DNA of 43,140 nucleotides from a virus. Shown here in pieces: positions 6,624 through 14,785 of the stretch. Where the stretch lies: positions 1 through 43,140 of the IMG/VR virus record IMGVR_UViG_3300044301_005092; one strand, given 5' to 3'. The notes under the pieces were generated by a model. The model was not told the DNA's origin. It made no database searches and saw only the letters and a program-made list of their open reading frames with translations. The first letter of the stretch is position 1, and every line of letters starts with the position of its first letter. Made by a program: the position numbers and the translations under genes.

Positions 6624-7125
6624 TGTGTTTATTTAATTTATCTTTTCTTATTTTAATATTACGAATAATTTCAAAAAAATCCAAATCAAGTAGATTTTTC
6701 TTTTCTAATTCTTTATACTTATCATATTTTTTATTATAATAATCTTGATTCATAATTGATTTAGCTCCATGACAAGATTTACATAATAATTGATAATTAT
6801 CAGGATGTTCTGCATTACCTTGTTTATTCTTTTTAGCTTTAATGTGATCTACATCATATAACATAAGAAATCTACTACCTGGTAATTCTGGGTATTCTTT
6901 TTTACAATTTCTATTACAACGTTCACAAACAACAGGCTTACCACTTAAATACTTTTCCCATTTATATAATTTATGAAACCACCCATTTCTAACTGCCATT
7001 CTAAGACCACCAGTACAAATGGAATTATGATCTATACATAAATCACTCCACTGACCATTAGTATTTTTAGAAATTGGTTTATTACACCAAGGTATTTTAC
7101 ATATTTCTTTTTCCCTCATATACAT
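6616..7125 (-). CDS. HNH endonuclease
   Basis: A 169-aa protein. The HNH core is in the middle: C-E-R-C-N zinc pair, L-Y-D-V-D-H-I-K (the first His), N-Y-Q-L-L-C-K-S-C-H (Asn, second zinc pair and last His). An N-terminal Cys-rich part (C-K-I-P-W-C ... C-I-D-H) may be another small zinc site. HNH enzymes cut DNA; free-standing phage copies are often homing endonucleases or act in packaging. It begins inside the 3' end of the ligase gene (29-nt overlap), which may mark an invasion next to a host gene. M3 is an equally good start. Target unknown. Confidence 0.85.
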   Translation of the reverse strand: MYMREKEICKIPWCNKPISKNTNGQWSDLCIDHNSICTGGLRMAVRNGWFHKLYKWEKYLSGKPVVCERCNRNCKKEYPELPGSRFLMLYDVDHIKAKKNKQGNAEHPDNYQLLCKSCHGAKSIMNQDYYNKKYDKYKELEKKNLLDLDFFEIIRNIKIRKDKLNKHND

Positions 7126-8359
7126 GTTTTACAGTTGGAAATCTTAATGATATACCCCCTTTATCGTTTTTAGTTTCTTCAAAGTACTGTACAGTAATTA
7201 ATTTACCAACAATAGATCCATCCATATATTGTAATCTTTGTTCTTGGGTCCAACCACTGCCAACTTTTACTCTATGACCTTTATGTTCAATCCATACTTG
7301 TGATAACATTTCAATAGTTTCTGATTTACCATCTCTAACTACTTCATGATTATCAACATCATAATCTACAACTATATATTCTGCGTCAAAAAATTTTTTA
7401 ACTTTAACTAAATTTTTACTACGTTTACCTTCATAACCTACATCTTTTCTTAACATAAATCCTTCCCAATCATTTTCAGCAGACATTTTACCCCAATATT
7501 CAAAATGATCATCACCTGTTATTTGGAATTGATCTAAACGACGTATAATTTCCATATTAACAGTGCTACCATTGTACCAACTTCTTAATGTATGTAATCT
7601 TTCTGATAAGATTTCATTACCTTTATTACTATCAAAATCAGGTTTATGAATCATATCAAATACTACAAATACAGGATTTTTAATTTGATGATCTTTACGT
7701 CTAAGTTGTTTCATTATACCTTGAAAGTCTTCATTACCCTCTTCATCCATTAGACAAACCTCACCATCAAATACAGTATTAATTATATTTGTAGCTTCAA
7801 TAGCTTTTTTTACTTTATTTAATGTAGTTAATTCTTTACCCATTCTAGAATAAAGTGTACATTTACCTTCTTCATCTACAACAGCCAAACATCTAACTCC
7901 ATCCAATTTTCTAGATGCATACCAACCATCATTCCAATCACATTTACCTTTATATTCTTGGGCTAATGCTACATTAAATTCTGGAATTAAACCTGGGAAT
8001 GCTTTATTAATTACTTTAGCACCTGTTCTAATTTTAAGATCTTTATCTATAATATCATAAATAACATCCCAATCAACATTTTTAGATGCAAACCTATTAA
8101 TCATTTTAATAGCATCATGACCTGTGGCTTTTCTATTAGTTAAAATATCTAATAAACCAAACAAAGTATGATTACAATGACTATGTAAATGAATATTTTT
8201 CTTACATGTTTTACTTGTAACATGATATTGCTTATAAGGATTATAAGTATACTCAAGTACTTGTTTAATAAAATCTGATTGTTGTTTAAGTATTTCTACT
8301 TTTTCATTGCTACTAGATGTAGCTCTCATTTGTTCTACAAAATCTTTTACTTCTTTCAT
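7097..8359 (-). CDS. ATP-dependent DNA ligase
   Basis: A 420-aa nucleotidyltransferase-fold DNA ligase. The adenylated Lys is K151 in S-R-K-L-D-G-V-R (motif I); Y-S-R-M-G (motif III area), F-D-G-E-V (motif IIIa/IV area), E-G-F-M-L-R-K (motif IV) and L-V-K-V-K-K-F (motif V) follow in order. The last 100 residues form the OB domain. The N-terminal 120 residues resemble the accessory domain of T4-type ligases. It would seal nicks during replication, recombination and repair. It lies 5 nt after the UV endonuclease gene, so the two are likely co-transcribed. Start ATG is preceded by AATAAAGGTT. Confidence 0.92.
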   Translation of the reverse strand: MKEVKDFVEQMRATSSSNEKVEILKQQSDFIKQVLEYTYNPYKQYHVTSKTCKKNIHLHSHCNHTLFGLLDILTNRKATGHDAIKMINRFASKNVDWDVIYDIIDKDLKIRTGAKVINKAFPGLIPEFNVALAQEYKGKCDWNDGWYASRKLDGVRCLAVVDEEGKCTLYSRMGKELTTLNKVKKAIEATNIINTVFDGEVCLMDEEGNEDFQGIMKQLRRKDHQIKNPVFVVFDMIHKPDFDSNKGNEILSERLHTLRSWYNGSTVNMEIIRRLDQFQITGDDHFEYWGKMSAENDWEGFMLRKDVGYEGKRSKNLVKVKKFFDAEYIVVDYDVDNHEVVRDGKSETIEMLSQVWIEHKGHRVKVGSGWTQEQRLQYMDGSIVGKLITVQYFEETKNDKGGISLRFPTVKHVYEGKRNM

Positions 8360-8364
8360 AACCT

Positions 8365-9273
8365 TTATTTTATAATTTGTTTACCGTAATTAAAAATAGC
8401 CTGTTCTTTTAATTTTGCTTCGATTACAATGTCAGGCTCTAAACCATATGTATCGATTTTATCATAAATAATATCTGAATGCGCTTGTGGACGAATTGAT
8501 TCATCTAATTTTTCTTTTCTACGACTTTCTGAATAATGACAACATTGTGTGACACCTTCAGGCCAAGTTCGTGCAGCCATTTTTAGTGCTTCTTCCTCAG
8601 TCAAGTTACCAGTGTTAAATTTATGGTGAAAATAATCAAATGTAATAGGAATACCAATTTCCTTATAAACTCCATGATATAAATCATAAACGGAGTATTC
8701 ATTTGGACTATCATCATTTTCAATAACTAAACGTTTTTGAGTATCATCACGAAGTGAATAAAAATTCATACAAAAACGTTCTAATGTTGATTCTTTATCA
8801 CCATACGCACCTCCAACATGAATATTAATTTTATTGTAAGGTGATGGTTCAAAGCCCATCATATTAAATTGCTCACTATGACAATTTAATTCACGAATAG
8901 TCTTTTCAACAACTTTTTGATTAGGGGAAGCTAAACAGTTATAAGGACCTGGGTGCATTGTGAGACGTTGTCCTGCTTGTGTAGCAATATTTCCTATATG
9001 AAACATTCTATCACAAATTTCATCATTATCCTTTAAATCAGACAATTTATAATCATCAGACCAAGGAAATATTTGTGATGATAACCGAAATAATTTAATA
9101 CGGTGTTCATTATTCCATTTAACAATTGTTTCAAGATCTTTAACATTAGCAAGGGCTAATTCAGAAACATAATCTAAACCTTTTGCTTCGAATGTTTTTC
9201 GACGCATAGTTCGATTTGTCATAATTCTATTTGCACTAAGTCCTGTATTAATACATGCGTAACCTAAATTCAT
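8365..9273 (-). CDS. uvsE: UV DNA damage endonuclease (UvdE/UvsE family)
   Basis: A 302-aa TIM-barrel endonuclease that nicks 5' of UV photoproducts. Typical features: N-terminal L-G-Y-A-C-I-N, R-L-S-S-Q-I-F-P-W, L-T-M-H-P-G-P-Y (metal His), I-N-I-H-V-G-G-A-Y-G-D-K, L-V-I-E-N-D-D and I-T-F-D-Y-F-H-H-K-F, C-H-Y-S-E-S, which carry the metal-binding His, Glu and Asp. Length is normal. Together with the ligase just downstream it forms a simple photodamage repair pair, sensible for a phage of surface water. It is the second gene behind the promoter at 9500-9529. Confidence 0.93.
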   Translation of the reverse strand: MNLGYACINTGLSANRIMTNRTMRRKTFEAKGLDYVSELALANVKDLETIVKWNNEHRIKLFRLSSQIFPWSDDYKLSDLKDNDEICDRMFHIGNIATQAGQRLTMHPGPYNCLASPNQKVVEKTIRELNCHSEQFNMMGFEPSPYNKINIHVGGAYGDKESTLERFCMNFYSLRDDTQKRLVIENDDSPNEYSVYDLYHGVYKEIGIPITFDYFHHKFNTGNLTEEEALKMAARTWPEGVTQCCHYSESRRKEKLDESIRPQAHSDIIYDKIDTYGLEPDIVIEAKLKEQAIFNYGKQIIK

Positions 9274-9293
9274 ATAATTTTATTTAATTTTAT

Positions 9294-9473
9294 TTACCAA
9301 TTTTGTACTCCATTATAAATTTTAACTCCAATCCACCACATTATCAAGAAACAACCAACTTTTGGGTTTGCCAAAAAACAAAAAACAATAATTGCTAAAG
9401 TAGCGATTGTGTAATTTTTGAAGATATTATTTAATCCATAAAGAATACCTGCTATTGCTATCCATGTTATCAT
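9294..9473 (-). CDS. Small membrane protein of unknown function (59 aa)
   Basis: A 59-codon frame beginning M-I-T-W-I-A-I-A-G-I and ending V-Q-N-W, with two or three hydrophobic segments (residues 2-15, 22-35, 40-52), so very probably an inner-membrane protein. It is the first gene after promoter 9500-9529: the ATG is about 17 nt from the expected transcription start. Its stop is 20 nt before the UV endonuclease start. No family recognised. Confidence 0.7.
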   Translation of the reverse strand: MITWIAIAGILYGLNNIFKNYTIATLAIIVFCFLANPKVGCFLIMWWIGVKIYNGVQNW

Positions 9474-9499
9474 AACCTTAATTTTTTATTTATACCATG

Positions 9500-9529
9500 A
9501 ATATACGAAAGATATTTCAGGGAGCCAAA
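9500..9529 (-). promoter_or_regulatory. Promoter of Bacteroidetes type driving the repair/modification operon
   Basis: On the minus strand TTTG (9529-9526), 20 bp, then TATATT (9505-9500), the Bacteroidetes -33/-7 arrangement. The -7 box sits in TTTCGTATATTCATGG, shared with the site at 12785-12814. It points at the 59-aa gene and could serve the whole segment down to folE. Confidence 0.75.
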
Positions 9530-9549
9530 TTTTCTTATGGGAATCTTTA

Positions 9550-10149
9550 TTAAATTGCAGGGACTCCTGCCATTATTTTTGTTAGTCTTTTACCACCAAT
9601 AGTTCTAGTATACCAACCATTTCCTGCTTTTGAAGGATCATCAGGGTGTTTACCATGCCATTCTAGTTTTGCAGATTTAGTAGGACCAATTATAGTACGA
9701 ACTGTTTCTTCGTCATTAACTGTAGGTGCACCACCTACTTCTACATAAGCTCTATGAGCTGGGCCTGATACTTCTACATAATTTCCTGTTATATTTAATT
9801 CTGCTGTTTTTTTAGATAGTAAATTTTTAATGTTACTTTTTACCCCATCATGTCCTATTCCAGTATGTTTAGTTCCAAATTGGGTTTCTTTACCAAAAGA
9901 AGCTACATCTAACTCAGGATCATCATCTATATCAGCTACTGCCCAATAAGTTAATGAAGGATCTAAAATATCATCTGCTGATTGGATTTTAACATTGCCC
10001 CCTATAGACTCATAAGCGTTTTTAATTAAAGTGTAGATATTATCTTTTACTGCTTCTAATTCTGCTTTATTAGTGATTTCAATGTATTTACCTTTAGGGT
10101 ATTTAACATCTTCATCATTTTCTAATAATATGTCTATTAATTTAATCAT
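9550..10149 (-). CDS. Conserved phage protein, possibly GNAT-like
   Basis: A 199-aa protein with the start taken at 10149 (M-I-K-L-I-D-I-L-L): this ATG lies one base past the upstream stop and matches the start of the neighbouring gene product at 11605 (M-I-K-L-L), whereas the longer frame to 10206 would overlap the upstream gene by 56 nt. Internal stretches such as Y-W-A-V-A-D-I-D-D-D-P, G-I-G-H-D-G and the C-terminal W-Y-T-R-T-I-G-G recall marine-phage proteins sometimes labelled N-acetyltransferase-like, but I cannot confirm an acetyl-CoA site. It is the last gene before promoter 9500-9529. Confidence 0.7.
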   Translation of the reverse strand: MIKLIDILLENDEDVKYPKGKYIEITNKAELEAVKDNIYTLIKNAYESIGGNVKIQSADDILDPSLTYWAVADIDDDPELDVASFGKETQFGTKHTGIGHDGVKSNIKNLLSKKTAELNITGNYVEVSGPAHRAYVEVGGAPTVNDEETVRTIIGPTKSAKLEWHGKHPDDPSKAGNGWYTRTIGGKRLTKIMAGVPAI

Positions 10150-10150
10150 G

Positions 10151-11260
10151 TTACCACTTTCTACAAGACCAATATCTAGCTTTAGTTTTAGGTCCTGGGT
10201 TATCACAATTATGTCTTGCGCGGAATGCTTTTCTTCTTTTAGGGTTATTTTTCTTTATATTCATTCCTTTAGCCCCAAATTCTACTTTTTTAACTTTAAT
10301 AGTTCCATCTGCATTTTTCTTACCAGAATTTACATATACCTTAAACTTTTTACTATCACCTCTCATAGGTTTATTTAATGTAACTGTTCTACCTTGGTAT
10401 TTAGCTTCTTGAATATTTTCAGGTATACATGTTTCTCTTAAATAATTTGCAAATTCTTTTAAATCGCTTTCTCTTACTATTTCAACTATTCCTTCTTCAA
10501 ACCTTGTGTTATCTCTTTGAAGATGAACACCATATTCAACTCTATCACCGTCTTCTTTTTCTAATTTTTCTGCATGAGCTTTTGCTCTATCTTTAGGTGT
10601 TTCATAATCACCATAAGATACCATAAATTCTCTTCCTTTAGTCCATCCTCCTTTTTTAACTGCTTCTGGGGCAAACGCTGGGTACTCAGGATCAAATCCT
10701 CTTTTCTTTAAATCTTCAGCATCTTTTCGTCTCCACATAACAATAAATCTATCTTCATTTAATTGATCTTCTTTAACAGACACAAATTGTTTTCCCTTTT
10801 TACTACCTCTTGTTTTTTTAGCCACAGTAGCTTTTCTTTCAGCTTTAGTCATATTATTAGCTTTAGCTCTAGGTAAACATCTAGTAGTAGCTTTACCTTT
10901 TTTCATAGTACCACATTCACCTGATATATTTCCAGATGTGTTTATTCTTACCCAATCTTCTTTTTTAAACCAATCTCTTAAAGATTCATCAATTGCTTTA
11001 GAAATTTTGTCTCTTTTATTTTTTAAGTACTTATCTGTTTTATCTACTTTACCATCATTATTAATATCTTCATCTTCTTTTCCTACAGGATCTAATGCTT
11101 CTCCTTTCATTTGTCCTTTACACACTTTAACTGCCCTTCCAGAAAGATAAGCTGATGATTTTTCACCTGCTCTTTTACGTTTAGCTATATAATTTTTACC
11201 TTTTTTGCATAGTTTTTCTACTATTGCATCTACACGTTTTAATGATTTTGATAACTCCAT
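10151..11260 (-). CDS. Lys-rich protein with EF-hand-like loop and phage-conserved C-terminus
   Basis: A 369-aa basic protein built of several short modules: a Lys/Arg-rich N-terminus with [10 protein letters not shown] (37-46); a calcium loop-like D65-I-N67-N-D69-G-K-V-D73, as in EF-hand or dockerin loops; a DUF5872-like module around [16 protein letters not shown] (about 103-118) with T-K-A-E-R-K-A; and a C-terminal module [21 protein letters not shown] (about 346-366). From memory the last module recurs in marine T4-type phages near structural genes, so a virion-associated or scaffold role is possible. Function not established. Confidence 0.7.
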   Translation of the reverse strand: MELSKSLKRVDAIVEKLCKKGKNYIAKRKRAGEKSSAYLSGRAVKVCKGQMKGEALDPVGKEDEDINNDGKVDKTDKYLKNKRDKISKAIDESLRDWFKKEDWVRINTSGNISGECGTMKKGKATTRCLPRAKANNMTKAERKATVAKKTRGSKKGKQFVSVKEDQLNEDRFIVMWRRKDAEDLKKRGFDPEYPAFAPEAVKKGGWTKGREFMVSYGDYETPKDRAKAHAEKLEKEDGDRVEYGVHLQRDNTRFEEGIVEIVRESDLKEFANYLRETCIPENIQEAKYQGRTVTLNKPMRGDSKKFKVYVNSGKKNADGTIKVKKVEFGAKGMNIKKNNPKRRKAFRARHNCDNPGPKTKARYWSCRKW

Positions 11261-11266
11261 TGTATA

Positions 11267-11605
11267 TTATTTTAAAGTAATTTTATGACTAGGAGAATTT
11301 TCTCCTCCCATTGTAAATATTAAATTGTCTTTAGCCATCATAAAGGCTAAATCTTTACCAAATTTTTGTCTATCTTCTATTCTAGAAAATGATTCATTTC
11401 CTGTTCTATCAGCCCAAATTTGCCACCATCTAGTTACTATTTCCCACATTTTACCCGGACTATCCATTACTGGTAGTATTTCTTTTTTATAACGACCTCT
11501 GTGTTTATATGCCCATTTTTTATAATCTAAATAAGCAAATTCATTTGGTGAATCTTGAGGAAATGCTATGCCTGAGTCTTTAAACAATTCTAATAATTTA
11601 ATCAT
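11267..11605 (-). CDS. Hypothetical phage protein (112 aa)
   Basis: A 112-aa soluble protein starting M-I-K-L-L-E-L-F-K-D, similar in its opening to the product at 10149. It has a Trp-rich helix (M-W-E-I-V-T-R-W-W-Q-I-W) near residues 55-66. Its ATG overlaps the stop of the 41-aa gene (ATGA), so translation is coupled. No family recognised. Confidence 0.65.
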   Translation of the reverse strand: MIKLLELFKDSGIAFPQDSPNEFAYLDYKKWAYKHRGRYKKEILPVMDSPGKMWEIVTRWWQIWADRTGNESFSRIEDRQKFGKDLAFMMAKDNLIFTMGGENSPSHKITLK

Positions 11606-11727
11606 GCTTTATTTATATGTATGTCCTGAATTAGCATTTCTAGCTCTAATTTAGCTGTTCCTATAGAACCATCTTCTAAATACTCTTGAATATATCTTAA
11701 TTTATTGTATAATTCTTCTCTACTCAT
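11602..11727 (-). CDS. Small protein of unknown function (41 aa)
   Basis: A 41-codon frame, M-S-R-E-E-L-Y-N-K-L-R-Y ... H-I-N-K-A, that overlaps both neighbours: its ATG lies 8 nt inside the preceding gene and its TGA overlaps the next ATG (ATGA). This chain of overlaps and the even helical composition support a real gene. No family recognised. Confidence 0.7.
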   Translation of the reverse strand: MSREELYNKLRYIQEYLEDGSIGTAKLELEMLIQDIHINKA

Positions 11728-11923
11728 ATTCTTTTTTCATTTCTTGAAGAATTTTTTCTACTAATTCTTCTTTATTTAATCCTTCATTAAAAGGATTGTA
11801 CTTGGCTGCTGTTTTTTTTACCCATTTTTTTGCAGCTTTCCAAGCTTGACATCCAAGTCCACAAATACCCTCATTTATAATTTTATCAAGTCTTTGTTCT
11901 TGGAATTTATTTAATTTGCTCAT
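11720..11923 (-). CDS. Small Lys-rich protein of unknown function
   Basis: Start taken at 11923 (M-S-K-L-N-K-F-Q-E-Q), giving 67 aa; a longer frame to 11953 would overlap the esterase gene by 47 nt instead of 17. It has a short G-I-C-G-L-G-C motif (about residues 19-25) followed by a Lys/Trp/Ala helix (W-K-A-A-K-K-W-V-K-K) and a C-terminal acidic/basic helix. The Cys pair and amphipathic helix are notable, but no family is recognised. Confidence 0.6.
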   Translation of the reverse strand: MSKLNKFQEQRLDKIINEGICGLGCQAWKAAKKWVKKTAAKYNPFNEGLNKEELVEKILQEMKKEYE

Positions 11924-12398
11924 TAGAAGACATTTTGTTATACATATCAACAAAAACGTCTAAAGGCACCCTATGACCCATATTTTTTTCAACAACAATT
12001 TCTAAATCATTCCAATCACCTTTTAACATTTGAAGAGTAAGATCAGGAACAATAACATCATCTTTTTTACCTAAAACAACTAATCCTTTTAATTTTTCTG
12101 TGCCTGATCCTAGCCCATCTATTTCAATAGATCTACTATGAATAGCAGGATTAAAAACTAAAACAGGAATTCCAGTATGAGTTGACAATGCCATAGCGAA
12201 ATAACCACCCATACTAGATCCTATTAATAAATCAGGTTCTTCAGTTTTAACATAATCTAACCACTCTTCAAATATATCTTTTTGAGTGTAATCCATAGTA
12301 GGAGCTTCTAGAAAATCAACTTCTTGATCTAAAAACTCCACTTTAATCCCCCCTTGGGGGGATTCTAATCCGTGGAAATATATTACTGATTTTACCAT
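11907..12398 (-). CDS. Alpha/beta-hydrolase, YqiA-like esterase
   Basis: A 163-aa alpha/beta-hydrolase of the small YqiA/UPF0227 type. Seen: Y-F-H-G-L-E-S-P (oxyanion region, 7-14), the nucleophile elbow G-S-S-M-G-G with the catalytic Ser near residue 62, K-K-D-D-V-I-V-P with the acid, and M-G-H-R-V-P with the catalytic His near residue 143. It has no signal peptide, so it would act on small esters or thioesters in the cytoplasm; the substrate is unknown. Codons 12-18 contain an unusually G/C-rich palindrome (12345-12364). It follows the 117-aa gene by 2 nt. Confidence 0.85.
   Translation of the reverse strand: MVKSVIYFHGLESPQGGIKVEFLDQEVDFLEAPTMDYTQKDIFEEWLDYVKTEEPDLLIGSSMGGYFAMALSTHTGIPVLVFNPAIHSRSIEIDGLGSGTEKLKGLVVLGKKDDVIVPDLTLQMLKGDWNDLEIVVEKNMGHRVPLDVFVDMYNKMSSNEQIK
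12345..12364. repeat. 20-nt G/C-rich palindrome inside the esterase start region
   Basis: AATCCCCCC (12345-12353), TT, GGGGGGATT (12356-12364) is a 9-bp inverted repeat with a 2-nt centre. Runs of six C and six G stand out in this A/T-rich genome and lie 35 to 55 nt inside the gene. Confidence 0.8.
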
Positions 12399-12400
12399 AT

Positions 12401-12754
12401 TTACTTTTTTATTAATAAACCTGGTGAGACATTGTATTTTCTATCCATTGAACCTAATCCATCTAATCCTTTAACTACAATATTTTTATTATTAATTTTT
12501 ATAACTTCAAATTGATCATTAGGATCAACTTTTGGGGATTTAATTCCAACTATATCACCTACATTAAAATCATTTTTACTTAATCTAGGAGTAGCTTTAC
12601 CTACTCTAGCTGTTAATTTAGTTCTTAATTCACTAGAATCATATCTAACATTACCTAAACTAATAGTAATACCATACTTCTCTTGAAGTGGTGCTAATAA
12701 ATCTTGAATTTCACTATGAATTGATTGAACTGTTTGTCTATTTAACTCTGTCAT
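12401..12754 (-). CDS. Hypothetical phage protein (117 aa)
   Basis: A 117-aa soluble protein. The N-terminal 30 residues look helical (S-I-H-S-E-I-Q-D-L-L-A-P-L); the second half is beta-rich, with F-N-V-G-D-I-V-G-I-K-S-P resembling a KOW/SH3-type barrel strand. It is the first gene after the promoter at 12785-12814. No named family recognised. Confidence 0.65.
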   Translation of the reverse strand: MTELNRQTVQSIHSEIQDLLAPLQEKYGITISLGNVRYDSSELRTKLTARVGKATPRLSKNDFNVGDIVGIKSPKVDPNDQFEVIKINNKNIVVKGLDGLGSMDRKYNVSPGLLIKK

Positions 12755-12784
12755 AACCTTTATTATTTTTAATATTATGCCATG

Positions 12785-12814
12785 AATATACGAAAGGGAT
12801 CCTGGGTAGCCAAA
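12785..12814 (-). promoter_or_regulatory. Promoter of Bacteroidetes type
   Basis: On the minus strand TTTG (12814-12811), 20 bp, TATATT (12790-12785), followed by CATGGC. The last 8 bp of the spacer plus -7 box (CTTTCGTATATTCATGG) are the same as at 9500-9529. It drives the 117-aa gene and probably the cluster down to 9550. Confidence 0.75.
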
Positions 12815-12829
12815 TTTTTTTGCAGAAAT

Positions 12830-13885
12830 CTACCAATATCTTATACTTCCTCCATCAGGAGCTGGTTTTTCTTTTTTGTTTTGTGACTTCCATGCTAAAT
12901 TATCTATAGGTTTTTTTTCAATTATTGATTTTTTATTATCAACCCCTTCATTTAAATCTTTTTGAATTTCTTTTTTAGTTATTAAAGGTTTTTTTTCTTT
13001 TTTATTATTTTTTAAAGTTTTTTTTTCCTCTTTATTTTTAATTTTTCTTGTAATTTTTAACAGTTCTTGTTTAGGAGATTTATTTAATTGGGCAAAAGCA
13101 AAATTAGCAGCTACTACTAAAGCAATTGCTAAAGGGTCAAATACAAATATAATAGTTATTAATAACCAATTAATTATTTTATCCATAGGAGTTCCAGTTA
13201 ACCCTGCTAAATATTTTAATGGTCCTAATTCTCCTGATATATTTGACGAATTTGATACTTCTACTATTTCAGTTTCATAATCAAATAATTGTGAATTTAA
13301 CTCATCTAATTTAGTATTAACTACTGTTTGTCTTTCAATAGTTTGATCTAATTGAGATGTTAAAGCTTTACGTGTTGATGAAGATTGAGTTGTAATTACA
13401 TTACCTAAAGTGTCAGTATATTGTATTACATTGTTGCTTAAACCATTTCTTAAACCTGTTATGGATTCGTTAATACTAGTTTTTTCTTCATTATATACTA
13501 TTATTTGTTCTTTTATATTATCTCTTTTAGTTACAATTAATGCAATTTGGGCATCTATATTACCGGCTAATGCTGCTGTTTCTTGGTAAGCTGCACTTAA
13601 AAATCCATAAATCCCCATTGAAGTTATAAGAATTAATACTATACAAGCCGTAGTAAGATATATTTTTAACAAAAAGGGTAGTGTTTTTCTATATTGATAT
13701 AATAAAGATGCAATTACTAATTTAGCAATTTCTAAAGAAGCTGCCATTATAATAACTGCAAAAGTAGCTCCTGCAAATAATTTACTAAGACCACTAACGG
13801 AATAGAATGCTGCTGACCCTGATACAGCTAAAGCCGAAAGAGCTATTATAAAGGGAAATACTCTTTCTTGTATTTTTTTCCACAT
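12830..13885 (-). CDS. Four-helix membrane protein with periplasmic coiled coil
   Basis: A 351-aa integral membrane protein. Hydrophobic segments at about 9-31, 36-62, 70-96 and 236-268 predict four transmembrane helices. Between the third and fourth is a 130-residue charged, heptad-like region (about 105-230), and the last 80 residues are a Lys-rich cytoplasmic tail ending P-D-G-G-S-I-R-Y-W. From memory, proteins of this build occur in many marine T4-type phages without known function. It follows the lytic enzyme gene by 17 nt, so a role in lysis timing (spanin or antiholin-like) or in superinfection control is possible, but is inference. Confidence 0.72.
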   Translation of the reverse strand: MWKKIQERVFPFIIALSALAVSGSAAFYSVSGLSKLFAGATFAVIIMAASLEIAKLVIASLLYQYRKTLPFLLKIYLTTACIVLILITSMGIYGFLSAAYQETAALAGNIDAQIALIVTKRDNIKEQIIVYNEEKTSINESITGLRNGLSNNVIQYTDTLGNVITTQSSSTRKALTSQLDQTIERQTVVNTKLDELNSQLFDYETEIVEVSNSSNISGELGPLKYLAGLTGTPMDKIINWLLITIIFVFDPLAIALVVAANFAFAQLNKSPKQELLKITRKIKNKEEKKTLKNNKKEKKPLITKKEIQKDLNEGVDNKKSIIEKKPIDNLAWKSQNKKEKPAPDGGSIRYW

Positions 13886-13902
13886 AACTTTTTTTAATTT
13901 AA

Positions 13903-14505
13903 TTAAACAATATCCTTAGACTCTAAAAGAGTATAAGTAAAATTATTCCCCCATAAATCTCTAGCTTGACGACAAATTTTCATAAATACAGCCCAATCAT
14001 CATTAGCTGCTATTACTTGACATCCTGCAGACCATTTATCTACTTGTGAAGATTTTTTACCTTCCCATTTAGTAGCTCTATGAATGTTAATTCCAAATAA
14101 TCCTTCTTGTACTGATTCTTCTAATAAATCATATTTGTCATCACGATTATTATCTCTATAAACTTTTACAGGTCTTTGTTGTCCTAATGCTTCATATTTA
14201 CCAGCATGTAATCTTATTTTATGTGAACGTCTATATTGACCTGGTTTAAGTATTGCTACTCCTTCTTTTCTCATTATATTTTCAACCCAATGAGTTCCTG
14301 GGTCTGTTGTACAGTCAAAGCAATGAAAACACCACTCACCATCTACTTTGTAAGATAGTGTAAGCTTGTCATCAAAAGCATTTGTTACTTTATCAGCAGT
14401 CTCACAATTTCGGACACCTACGATATTTACATCATAGTCCCCACCATCAAACCAAACATAATTTTTGGCTTTTACTGCTTCTTCAATTTGTTCTCTAGTA
14501 TACAT
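13903..14505 (-). CDS. L,D-transpeptidase-like protein, candidate lytic enzyme
   Basis: A 200-aa protein whose C-terminal half shows G-I-N-I-H142 ... W-S-A-G-C162-Q-V, the His and Cys spacing of the YkuD/L,D-transpeptidase catalytic motif (H ... S-x-G-C). Upstream are T-D-P-G-T-H-W and I-L-K-P-G-Q-Y-R, which fit a beta-rich fold cutting or exchanging peptidoglycan stem peptides. It has no signal peptide, so export would depend on a holin, and a two-helix holin-like gene lies directly upstream. This makes it the best endolysin candidate in the window. A transpeptidase that alters the wall without lysing it is the alternative. Confidence 0.68.
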   Translation of the reverse strand: MYTREQIEEAVKAKNYVWFDGGDYDVNIVGVRNCETADKVTNAFDDKLTLSYKVDGEWCFHCFDCTTDPGTHWVENIMRKEGVAILKPGQYRRSHKIRLHAGKYEALGQQRPVKVYRDNNRDDKYDLLEESVQEGLFGINIHRATKWEGKKSSQVDKWSAGCQVIAANDDWAVFMKICRQARDLWGNNFTYTLLESKDIV

Positions 14506-14564
14506 TTTTGTTAATAGATTATTTATTTATAATTTCTCCTTATCGGTTAGGAGCCCAACCTTAT

Positions 14565-14783
14565 TTATTTTCTATTTGCAAATTTTTCTAAACCAGCAAT
14601 ACCGAAACAACCCAGTACTACCATTACAAATGAGTTATATATACTATCATTTATTACTAAATCTCTACCTGCCCATCCTGTTATTACATCAGCTAGCATT
14701 ACTATTACCATTATTAAAAAAGCACAAAATCCTATTATACTTTTTTCATTATACTTATTATCATCTTTAAATATATCCCACAT
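14565..14783 (-). CDS. Holin-like small membrane protein
   Basis: A 72-aa protein with two hydrophobic helices (about 15-33 and 47-66), a charged N-terminus (M-W-D-I-F-K-D-D-N-K) and a short basic C-terminus (F-A-N-R-K). This is the usual build of class II-type holins, which form lesions in the inner membrane at lysis. It directly precedes the L,D-transpeptidase-like gene and follows the 1572-aa secreted protein gene by 2 nt. Holins are too diverse for a sequence match alone; the call rests on topology and position. Confidence 0.65.
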   Translation of the reverse strand: MWDIFKDDNKYNEKSIIGFCAFLIMVIVMLADVITGWAGRDLVINDSIYNSFVMVVLGCFGIAGLEKFANRK

Positions 14784-14785
14784 TT

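Noticed and set aside
9550-10206. Longer start at 10206 for the 199-aa protein
   Set aside because: It would overlap the upstream gene by 56 nt. The ATG at 10149 follows that gene's stop by one base and gives the same opening as the gene at 11605.
14506-14564. Hairpin CTCCT...AGGAG as a terminator between holin-like and lytic genes
   Set aside because: The stem is only 5 bp and is not followed by a T-run on the minus strand; I see no firm function.
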